Source of the DNA: Nocardia beijingensis NBRC 16342 | Lineage (GTDB): Bacteria; Actinomycetota; Actinomycetes; Mycobacteriales; Mycobacteriaceae | Direction of reading: 5' to 3' | DNA length: 64,000 nt | Assembly: GCF_001612785.1 (NCBI RefSeq) | Contig: NZ_BDBC01000035.1 | Location: 1-64,000 of the forward strand | Shown here: one piece after another, positions 24,775 through 31,896 of the stretch | Numbering within the stretch: position 1 is the stretch's first letter | Layout: every line of letters begins with the position of its first letter | Program-made: the position numbers and the translations under genes | Notes under the pieces: model-generated | Seen by the model: only the letters and a program-made list of their open reading frames with translations | What the model was told of the DNA's origin: nothing | Databases searched by the model: none

Positions 24775-26001
24775 TCAGATACCTTCCGGTCGCAGGTCGC
24801 GGTACTGGCGCAGTTCGCGGCGGGCGATAGCGCGCTTGTGCACTTCGTCCGGCCCGTCGGCCAGGCGCAGGGTCCGCAGGTGCGCGTACGACATGGCGAG
24901 CGGGAAGTCGTCGGTGATGCCCGCGCCACCGTGCACTTGGATGGCCCGGTCCACGATCTTCAGCGCGATGGCAGGGGCGGCGACCTTGATCGCGGCGATC
25001 TCGGTCTGTGCTTCCTTGTTGCCGACGGTATCCATCAGATATGCGGCCTTGAGGGTGAGTAGCCGGATCATCTCGATGTCGATGCGCGCTTCGGCGATCC
25101 AGTCCTGGATGTTGGCGTTGTCGGCGATCGGCTTGCCGAACGTGACGCGCGACTGGGCGCGCTTGCACATCAGTTCCAGCGCGCGCTCGGCCGCGCCGAT
25201 GGCACGCATGCAGTGGTGGATGCGACCGGGGCCCAGCCGGGCCTGGCTGATCGCGAAGCCCTCTCCCTCGCCTTTGAGGAGGTCCTCGACCGGAACCCGT
25301 ACGTCCTTGAAGTCGATCTCGGCGTGACCTTCTCGGTCGGCGTAACCGAAGACCGGCAGATTGCGCATCACGGTCACACCGGGTGCGTCGATCGGTACCA
25401 CCATCATCGACTGCTGCCGGTGCGTCGGGGCGGCCGGATCGGTCTTGCCCATGACGATCATGACCTTGCAGTTCTTGTGGAGGGCGTTGGAGGCGAACCA
25501 CTTCCGGCCGTTCAGGACGTATTCGTCACCGTCCTTGACCATGGACAGTTCGACATTGGTGGCATCGGAGCTGGCCACACCTGGCTCCGTCATCGCGAAC
25601 GCGGACGCCATAGTGCCGTCGAGCAGGGGTTTCAGATACTTCTCTTTGTGCTTCTCGGTGCCGAAGAGCTCGAGGACCTCCATGTTGCCGGTGTCGGGGG
25701 CGTTGCAGTTGCACGCCTCGGGCGCGAGGTGGCTGCGGCCCATGATCTCCGCCAGCGGCGCGTACTCGAGGTTGGTCAGCCCGGCGCCGGTGGCAGGGTG
25801 TGGATGGAAGAGGTTCCACAGGCCCCGCCTTCTCGCCTCGGCCTTGAGTTCCTCGAGTATCGGCGGATGGAAATGTGGATCGCCTGCCGCGCGCATCTGC
25901 TCCTCGTACACGGTCTCGGCCGGGTATACGTGGGCATCCATGAAATCCAGCAGTTCGTTCTGCAACTGCTGGGCGCGTTCGGAGATGTCGAACAGCGACA
26001 T
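24775..26001 (-). CDS. Acyl-CoA dehydrogenase (ACAD10/11-like)
   Basis: This 408-residue flavoenzyme shows AFAMTEPGVASSDATNVEL (FAD/substrate loop), YVLNGRKWFASNA, and the C-terminal helices with QVHGGAGITDDFPLA and LRLADGPDEVHKR. The last motif and length fit the ACAD10/11 branch rather than short-chain ACADs. It oxidises an acyl-CoA to the enoyl-CoA using FAD, probably passing electrons to ETF. GAGTTCTC precedes ATG 26001 weakly. It shares an operon with the upstream SDR and the downstream kinase-like protein; the pair may degrade 4-hydroxyacyl-CoAs. Substrate identity is inferred only. Confidence 0.9.
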   Translation of the reverse strand: MSLFDISERAQQLQNELLDFMDAHVYPAETVYEEQMRAAGDPHFHPPILEELKAEARRRGLWNLFHPHPATGAGLTNLEYAPLAEIMGRSHLAPEACNCNAPDTGNMEVLELFGTEKHKEKYLKPLLDGTMASAFAMTEPGVASSDATNVELSMVKDGDEYVLNGRKWFASNALHKNCKVMIVMGKTDPAAPTHRQQSMMVVPIDAPGVTVMRNLPVFGYADREGHAEIDFKDVRVPVEDLLKGEGEGFAISQARLGPGRIHHCMRAIGAAERALELMCKRAQSRVTFGKPIADNANIQDWIAEARIDIEMIRLLTLKAAYLMDTVGNKEAQTEIAAIKVAAPAIALKIVDRAIQVHGGAGITDDFPLAMSYAHLRTLRLADGPDEVHKRAIARRELRQYRDLRPEGI

Positions 26002-26092
26002 GAGAACTCCTGACGGGTTCGGAGGGAATCGGGCGTGCGGCGCTCGTTGTGGCCGACGACAGTCTCGACGAGGTCGATGCCGCGGAAGGACC

Positions 26093-26908
26093 TCAGTCCG
26101 CCGCCAGCACCTTCGTCTGGTAGCGCCGCATGCCGCGCAGCCATCGGTCGTAGTCGGCGGCCTTCTGCCGGTACATGTCCAGCACCTGCGGGTGCGGCAG
26201 GATCAAGAAACGCTCGTTGTCGATCGCGGCGATCACGTCGGCCGCAACCTGCTCCGGTTCGAGCACTTCACCGGCGCTGGTGACGGCGCGGGTTGCCGCG
26301 GCGCCGAGGACTCCCCCGGAGTCCGCACCGAACAGCAACTTCGTATTGACGCCCTGTGGGCACAGGCAGCTGACCCGCACCCCTTGGTCTCCGTAGGTGA
26401 CGCTGAGCCACTCGGCGAAACCGACCGCGGCGTGCTTGGTGACCGCGTAGGTGGCCGACCCGATCTGGGTGAGCAGCCCCGCCGCGGAGGCGGTGCTGAC
26501 GAAGTAGCCCGCACCCCGCTCCACCCATGCCGGGACCAGCAACTGTGCGGCCCGGATGTGGGCGCGCAGGTTCACGTCGATCGCCAGGCTCCACGCGGCC
26601 TCGTCGGCCTCGAGCCCGGGCGCACCGACGATTCCGGCGTTGGCGAAGTACATGTCGACGGGACCGAAGTGCTCGTCAGCCAGGGCGATGAGTCGACGAA
26701 TCGCCTCGGTGTCCGATACGTCCGCGCCGACGGACACCGCGGTACCGGGATGGTCGGCGTTGATCCGGTCGGCGACGGCCTGGGCGGTAGCCGCGTGCAG
26801 GTCTGCGACGACTACGCGGGTACCCGCACCGGCGAGAGCCCGCGCGATAGCGCCGCCGATGCCTCCGCCGCCACCGGTGACAATGGCGACCTTGCCTGCA
26901 ACCTGCAC
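26093..26908 (-). CDS. Short-chain dehydrogenase (classical SDR)
   Basis: This 271-residue SDR has TGGGGGIGGAIARAL as its cofactor loop, FANAGIVG in place of the usual NNAG, and the catalytic YAVTK motif (SATYAVTKHAAVGF). The C-terminal half contains CLCPQGVNTKLL. GTG 26908 is chosen since the Rossmann fold starts at once (VQVAGKVAIVTG) with AGCAGG upstream; ATG 26950 is an alternative giving 14 extra residues. It is the first gene of the unit leading to the ACAD, and operator copy D lies 101 bases upstream. A hydroxyacyl-CoA or alcohol dehydrogenase role is plausible. Confidence 0.87.
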   Translation of the reverse strand: MQVAGKVAIVTGGGGGIGGAIARALAGAGTRVVVADLHAATAQAVADRINADHPGTAVSVGADVSDTEAIRRLIALADEHFGPVDMYFANAGIVGAPGLEADEAAWSLAIDVNLRAHIRAAQLLVPAWVERGAGYFVSTASAAGLLTQIGSATYAVTKHAAVGFAEWLSVTYGDQGVRVSCLCPQGVNTKLLFGADSGGVLGAAATRAVTSAGEVLEPEQVAADVIAAIDNERFLILPHPQVLDMYRQKAADYDRWLRGMRRYQTKVLAAD

Positions 26909-27008
26909 TACCGAACCTGCTTTCGTGTCGATGTGGGCGCGCCGCCACATCCGAACGGACGGCTTCTCCTACCTGCTGGACCCAACGCGGCCCTTGGCAC
27001 CTGTATAG

Positions 27009-27030
27009 TTGAAGTCGACGTCAATTTCAA
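27009..27030. promoter_or_regulatory. 22-bp palindromic operator, copy D
   Basis: The site reads TTGAAGTCGACG then TCAATTTCAA, matching copies A and B in the outer TTGAA/TTCAA and central GACGTCAA. It lies 101 bases upstream of the SDR start that heads the minus-strand SDR-ACAD-kinase unit. Confidence 0.7.
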
Positions 27031-27196
27031 TGTCTGCCACGCGGCGAGGATCGGCTCGAGCGCCACCTCATCGCGAGCCGGACATGACCGCACCTCCGGG
27101 TGGTCAACACAATGCAGGTGTCGTCGCCGACGTGCCTGCCATCATCATCGATTCGGCCGGCCGGCCGGCGCATCCCCAGTGGAACTCCGACGACAG

Positions 27197-28438
27197 TCAC
27201 ACACTGCCGAATCCTTGCGGCGCGCCCAGCAGTTCGGCATAGACCGACAGAATGCGGGTGGTATGCCGGGATTGGCGCGGTTCATCGGCGTGCGCTGCCA
27301 GTGCCCGGCGCATGGCATGCAGTCGGGTTCGGTCCCGCGCGAGGTCCTTCAGCACGGTCGCCAGCGATTCCACCGACCGGTCGGGGGCACGGACGCCGCC
27401 CCCGGCAGGCACCGTCTCGGAGAGTTCGGGATCGCAGTAGAGGACGGGCAGACCCATCGCCATCGCCTCCAGCAGCACCATGCCCTGGGTATCGCAGTCG
27501 GAGGTGAGCAAGAGGAGGTCGTGGTTGCGCATGGCGCTCAGGCAGTCGGCTTGGTCGACCTCGCCGTGCAGGTGGACGCGGCGACCGAGATCCGCGCCCG
27601 CGACCACCGAGCGGGCCCGGTCGGCCAGGGGCCCGCTGCCGTAGACGTCCAGCGTGCATTCCTCGACGAGGCGGGCTACCTCGATCGCTTCGAGCGGACG
27701 TTTCTCCACGGACAGGCGACCGCACCACAGGGCACGCAGTGGTGCGTCGGTATTCGTCGCCGCGTCGCCGCTGCCGCGGATCCGCTCGAGCAGCTCGTCG
27801 TCGATTCCATTGGACACCACGTGAATCGGCCGGTCCACGCCGTGTGCGGCCAAGCGGCGGGCGAAGTGGTGGGTCGGCACGATCACCCGATCCGCCGCCT
27901 GGGCCTGCGCCACCAGCGGACGCCACGCCAACCGAGCGGTCCGGCCGTCGCCGTCGTGTGCCTGTTGTCCGCGCATCGGCACGAACCAGCCGTGCACCAC
28001 GCGCATGGTCAACGCGGACAGATACGGTGCCGGTGAGTACTTTTCGATGACCGTTTCGTCACGGCTCTGCATGGTCTGGGCGATCGGGATCCCATGCCTG
28101 CGGGCGGCGCGAGCACCGGAGATCCCGCAGCCGTAGGTCGTCAGCGCGTGCACGATATCGATCGGGCCACGCTCGATGAACGCGGTATCGATCCGGCGTT
28201 GGTTGGCCCGGGTCGGAAGGACCACCGGCAGCCCGTTCGACATCGATATCGGCAGCGCCCCGAGCTCCACCGTATCGGCATCCGCCGCCACGGATCCGGG
28301 CGCCGGTGCACAGAATACGGTGACGCGATGACCGAGCCGCCGAAGTCCGGCGCACAGTGACCGCATCGCGGTTTGCACGCCACCCAGCGTCGCCGGGTGA
28401 AAGTCGGTGAAGATCGCGACGTGCACGGATTCCGGCAC
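27197..28438 (-). CDS. Glycosyltransferase family 4 (GT-B fold)
   Basis: The 413-residue enzyme has the GT4 N-terminal pattern FTDFHPATLGGVQTAMRSL, and the C-terminal nucleotide-sugar site ALWCGRLSVEKRPLEAIEVA with the EX7E-like stretch TSDCDTQGMVLLEAMAMGLP. It resembles the alpha-mannosyltransferase branch (PimB/MgtA-like). Donor and acceptor are unknown. The start at ATG 28438 lies three bases after the stop of the upstream glycosyltransferase, so the two are cotranscribed. With the megasynthase cluster nearby it probably glycosylates that lipid product (inference). Confidence 0.88.
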   Translation of the reverse strand: MPESVHVAIFTDFHPATLGGVQTAMRSLCAGLRRLGHRVTVFCAPAPGSVAADADTVELGALPISMSNGLPVVLPTRANQRRIDTAFIERGPIDIVHALTTYGCGISGARAARRHGIPIAQTMQSRDETVIEKYSPAPYLSALTMRVVHGWFVPMRGQQAHDGDGRTARLAWRPLVAQAQAADRVIVPTHHFARRLAAHGVDRPIHVVSNGIDDELLERIRGSGDAATNTDAPLRALWCGRLSVEKRPLEAIEVARLVEECTLDVYGSGPLADRARSVVAGADLGRRVHLHGEVDQADCLSAMRNHDLLLLTSDCDTQGMVLLEAMAMGLPVLYCDPELSETVPAGGGVRAPDRSVESLATVLKDLARDRTRLHAMRRALAAHADEPRQSRHTTRILSVYAELLGAPQGFGSV

Positions 28439-28441
28439 GGT

Positions 28442-29731
28442 TCAGGCCGATGCCGAGACGGCGAGTCGTTCCACCGCGTCCGCCGCGGCGCGGACACCGT
28501 TCTCGGCGGATACCCTGCGGCCCAGTTCCTCGGCCCGGCTGCGCGCTTCGGGTGTCAACGTCCGGACCAGGGCATCGTGTAACCGGTCCTCGGTCAGGGA
28601 CGGATACGGGAAGTCGGCCCCGATCCCCAGCGCCGAAATACGCCAGCCGTAGAAGAACTGGTCACTGTGCACGCCGATCACCACCGCGGGCAGGCCGGCG
28701 CGCAGCACGTCATGGGTGTTGCCGCTGCCCCCGTGATGGACGACCGCGCGACATCGCGGCAAGATCCGGTCGTAGTCGAAGGAATCCAGCACGAACAGCT
28801 TCCGGTCGTACCCGACACCGCGGGGATAGCCCTCACCTCGCACGGTCACCAGCGCGCGGGCGCCCAGCCTGCGGCAGACGGCGGCGACGAGATCGCAGCA
28901 CCCGACGGGATCGAGGATCGGCATACCGGTCATACAGAAGTAGATCGGCGGCTCGCCCTCGTCGAGCCACTCCATCAGCGCCGGATCGACCACCGCTTCA
29001 CCCCATGCGTCGCGCAGGCGCGCGGGCAGGATGGGCGCACCGACGACGGTCGACCGCTCCGGCCAGTCCCCCGGTTTCGGCAACAGCACCGGACTCACCA
29101 TGTGCACCAGCGGAATACCGTCCTCGCGGATGCGCCGGAACGGGTTTCGCGGCTTACCCGGCAACTCCATCATTTCGCGCACCCGCCGATCCACCCGGCG
29201 ATACGCGACGCCGTAGGCCACTTCGAATGCCGAGTAGCTCGCCAACCGCAGCCACCGCGACGAGATCATCTGCTTGACCATGAACGACGACGGGAACTCA
29301 CCGGTGCGCTCGAGCGGATACGGCAGGCAGCCCACCACCCGCTGTCCGGTCTTCTCACCACGCTCCATCGCCCACGGCAGCGTAGAGGCACACGACACGA
29401 TCACCTCAGCCGCTTCGCAAGCGCCGCTGAGCACTCGGTGCATCCGCTCACCACGCTCGCCCGCCATGATCTTGACCGTATCCAGCATGATCCGCACGAA
29501 CGGCAACGTCTTGCCGGAGGACAGCGCGCGTTTGGCCGCCGGCGATTCCAGTAGTTCCGCGGAGTTGAACGGGATGACATGCGGCTCGAAACCCGAGCGG
29601 CGCACCACATCGGCGTAGTTCTCGGTGGCGGTCATCTCGACCTGGTGTCCGCGCGAGTGGAGCTCGTCGGCCAGGGCGAGATACGGCTGATGGTCGCCTC
29701 GGGTTCCCGCGGTCAACAATGCGATACGCAT
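28442..29731 (-). CDS. Glycosyltransferase family 1 (UGT/MGT-like)
   Basis: This 429-residue GT-B enzyme opens MRIALLTAGTRGDHQPYLAL, the hallmark of sterol/macrolide/flavonol-type GT1 proteins, and has the donor-binding motif HHGGSGNTHDVLRAG with VIGVHSDQFFYGWR afterwards. GT1 members of this type glycosylate hydrophobic acceptors such as glycopeptidolipids or polyketides. ATG 29731 is preceded by GGAAG; the frame is open upstream but the fold starts here. It is followed directly by the GT4 gene, and divergent from the Gfo/Idh/MocA gene at 29836. Confidence 0.88.
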   Translation of the reverse strand: MRIALLTAGTRGDHQPYLALADELHSRGHQVEMTATENYADVVRRSGFEPHVIPFNSAELLESPAAKRALSSGKTLPFVRIMLDTVKIMAGERGERMHRVLSGACEAAEVIVSCASTLPWAMERGEKTGQRVVGCLPYPLERTGEFPSSFMVKQMISSRWLRLASYSAFEVAYGVAYRRVDRRVREMMELPGKPRNPFRRIREDGIPLVHMVSPVLLPKPGDWPERSTVVGAPILPARLRDAWGEAVVDPALMEWLDEGEPPIYFCMTGMPILDPVGCCDLVAAVCRRLGARALVTVRGEGYPRGVGYDRKLFVLDSFDYDRILPRCRAVVHHGGSGNTHDVLRAGLPAVVIGVHSDQFFYGWRISALGIGADFPYPSLTEDRLHDALVRTLTPEARSRAEELGRRVSAENGVRAAADAVERLAVSASA

Positions 29732-29835
29732 ACTCTCGACTTCCGTTGGGGCGCTGTACGATTCCACCGCATGCGCCGAGTGATCCGGCTGCTGGAGCAG
29801 CCCAGCCGTCGCGGTGCCGATGTTAGTGTCTGCCG

Positions 29836-30837
29836 GTGACCGAAGACATGCGCTCCGAACTCCGTATCGGGATCCTCGGCGCCGCCCGCATCGCGCCGGC
29901 GTCGGTGATCAAACCGGCCGAGCGGAACCGGGAGGTCGTCGTCGCGGCGGTGGCAGCCCGCGACCGGGCGCGTGCGGAGCGGTTCGCCCGCAAGCACGGC
30001 ATCCCGCAGGTCTACGACAGCTATCGGGCGCTGATCGATGCCCCCGATCTCGACGCGGTCTATATCCCGCTGCCGAACGGCCTGCACGGCCGCTGGACCC
30101 GCGCCGCCGTACAGGCCGGAAAACATGTGCTGTGCGAGAAGCCGTTCACCGCCAACGCCGCCGAGGCAGCCGAGATCGCCGCCTTGGCGAGCGCGTCCGA
30201 TCGCGTCGTGATGGAGGCGTTCCACTACCGCTACCACCCGCTGATCTCGGCCGCCGAACAGATCATCGCCTCCGGCGAATTGGGGACACTGCGGCGGGTG
30301 GAAGCCGCGCTGTGCTTCCCGCTGCCGAAGTTCTCCGATATCCGCTACGACTACGCCCTCGCCGGCGGTGCACTGATGGACGCGGGCTGCTACGCCGTGC
30401 ACATGGCCCGTGTGCTGGGTGGGGAGACCCCGGAAGTAATCGGCGCGCAGGCGAAACTGCGCGAACCACAGATCGACCGGGCCATGATCGCCGAACTGCG
30501 CTTCCCGTCCGGACACACCGGCCACATCCAGTGCTCGATGTGGTCGGCGGACGTGCTGCGCGTCGGCGCCACCGTCATCGGTGAACGCGGGCGGATGCGA
30601 CTGGTCAATCCGGTGCTGCCGCACCTCGGACATCTGCTGACGGTCCGCTCGCAGGGCGGCAGGCGGGTGCGGCGGTTCGGGCATCGGGCCTCCTACGACT
30701 ATCAACTCGACGCCTTCGCCGCCGCGGTGCTGCGCGGCGAGCCGGTCGCCACCGGGCCGAGCGACGCTGTCCACACCATGACCGTCATCGATGCCATCTA
30801 CCGAACCGCGGGCCTGCCGCTACGCCAGCCGAGCTGA
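29836..30837 (+). CDS. Gfo/Idh/MocA-family oxidoreductase (dihydrodiol dehydrogenase-like)
   Basis: The 333-residue NAD(P)-dependent enzyme has the N-terminal Rossmann motif GILGAARIAPASVI, the conserved EKPFTANAAEA segment, and the catalytic stretch GGALMDAGCYAVHMARVL. Members oxidise or reduce sugars and diols, often on nucleotide-activated sugars. GTG 29836 is preceded by TAGTGT seven bases upstream, consistent with a leaderless start; ATG 29848 is an alternative. It sits between the glycosyltransferases and the hydrolase; the last 18 bases overlap the convergent hydrolase gene. A role in making the donor sugar or tailoring the sugar is inferred. Confidence 0.85.
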   Translation: MTEDMRSELRIGILGAARIAPASVIKPAERNREVVVAAVAARDRARAERFARKHGIPQVYDSYRALIDAPDLDAVYIPLPNGLHGRWTRAAVQAGKHVLCEKPFTANAAEAAEIAALASASDRVVMEAFHYRYHPLISAAEQIIASGELGTLRRVEAALCFPLPKFSDIRYDYALAGGALMDAGCYAVHMARVLGGETPEVIGAQAKLREPQIDRAMIAELRFPSGHTGHIQCSMWSADVLRVGATVIGERGRMRLVNPVLPHLGHLLTVRSQGGRRVRRFGHRASYDYQLDAFAAAVLRGEPVATGPSDAVHTMTVIDAIYRTAGLPLRQPS

Positions 30838-31896
30838 CGTCTCGTCGAAGAAATCGACGATATGTCCGAACACGTCCAGCGCCGCGCCACGGCCGAGGAA
30901 CGTGTCGAGGTGGCCGTAGGAGGGGATCTCGACATAGCGGACATCGACACCGGGGTTGCGCACCGAAAGCACCTCGTAGCAGAGCCTATTGGAATCGAGC
31001 CAGGCCTCGTTGCGACTGCCGGACAACAGCAGCACCGGACAGTCGATTCGATCGGCCCGGTCCAGCGCGTTCTCCGGGAGCGCACGGTATCGCTCGTCGT
31101 CGACGTTCCACCGGACCACGGCGTGCGCCAATTCCATCTGCCGCAGCTGCGGCAGTACCGAGAGCGGTATCACGCCGAACAATTCGGCCAGCCGGTCGTG
31201 GGTGCGCGCGTCCAAGTGGTCGTGCTCGAACAGCCTCGCGCCCATCCCCCACCCGTGTTGAACCATCCGGCAGGTCGGGTCCGGGCAGTCACCCTTGCGT
31301 GACAGCGCCGCATACAGCAAGGTGCGCCGGGACCAGAGCCCCACCTTGCGGAAGTCGGATTCGATATGGCTGATCCGGGAGCCGAGCAGTTCGCTGCCGA
31401 GCAGCACCCGCACCCGCGCCGACGTGCTGACCTTGGGAGTCAGGAAGACGCCCTGTGCGACCACGCCGGCCAGTCCTGGCAGCAGTCCGGCCGTCATGCT
31501 CAGCGAGAGGGCCAGCGCGCCGACGCAGTGCGCCACGACGAACAGCGGACGGTCTCCGATTCGCTCCCTGATCTGTGCGACCGCCGCGGGCAGGTCGTAG
31601 AGCGCGACATCGTCGAAGGTGTAGGCCGGTCCGGATGCGTTGTAGGGCAGGCGGCAACTGCCACGCCAGTCGAGCAGCCACGACTGGTATCCCGCATCGG
31701 TCAGGACGTCGGTGACATTGCGAATCTCGGGTACTGCGAACATTTCCGATGAGACGCCGTGCCCGTGCACCAGCAGCACCGCGGGTGCGTCGGCCGGTCC
31801 CCTCCGACGCAACGTGAGGTCGAGGCCGTCGGCGGTTCGGAAGGAAATCACCTCCTCGGCACCGAGTGGCGGCACGATCGATCGCCTATCGGTCAT
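30820..31896 (-). CDS. Alpha/beta hydrolase with Cys nucleophile (PHA-synthase/acyltransferase-like)
   Basis: This 358-residue protein has the alpha/beta-hydrolase layout: HGHGVSSEMF as oxyanion region, a nucleophile elbow of the form AHCVGALAL with Cys instead of Ser, and YGHLDTFLGRG containing the putative catalytic His; NEAWLDSNRL holds candidate acidic residues. Cys at this site is typical of PHA synthases and some acyltransferases that hold covalent thioesters. Its start ATG (31896) overlaps the stop of the ACP-reductase gene (ATGA), so it is translationally coupled to the megasynthase. It may transfer or cyclise the finished acyl product. Function is inferred. Confidence 0.8.
   Translation of the reverse strand: MTDRRSIVPPLGAEEVISFRTADGLDLTLRRRGPADAPAVLLVHGHGVSSEMFAVPEIRNVTDVLTDAGYQSWLLDWRGSCRLPYNASGPAYTFDDVALYDLPAAVAQIRERIGDRPLFVVAHCVGALALSLSMTAGLLPGLAGVVAQGVFLTPKVSTSARVRVLLGSELLGSRISHIESDFRKVGLWSRRTLLYAALSRKGDCPDPTCRMVQHGWGMGARLFEHDHLDARTHDRLAELFGVIPLSVLPQLRQMELAHAVVRWNVDDERYRALPENALDRADRIDCPVLLLSGSRNEAWLDSNRLCYEVLSVRNPGVDVRYVEIPSYGHLDTFLGRGAALDVFGHIVDFFDETSARLA

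Noticed and set aside
14496..27030. Palindromes considered as KstR or KstR2 (steroid) operators.
   Set aside because: The TTGAA/ACGTCAA form does not match the AACnnGTT or AAGnnnnnnCTT type motifs I know for those regulators, and no steroid-ring genes are present.
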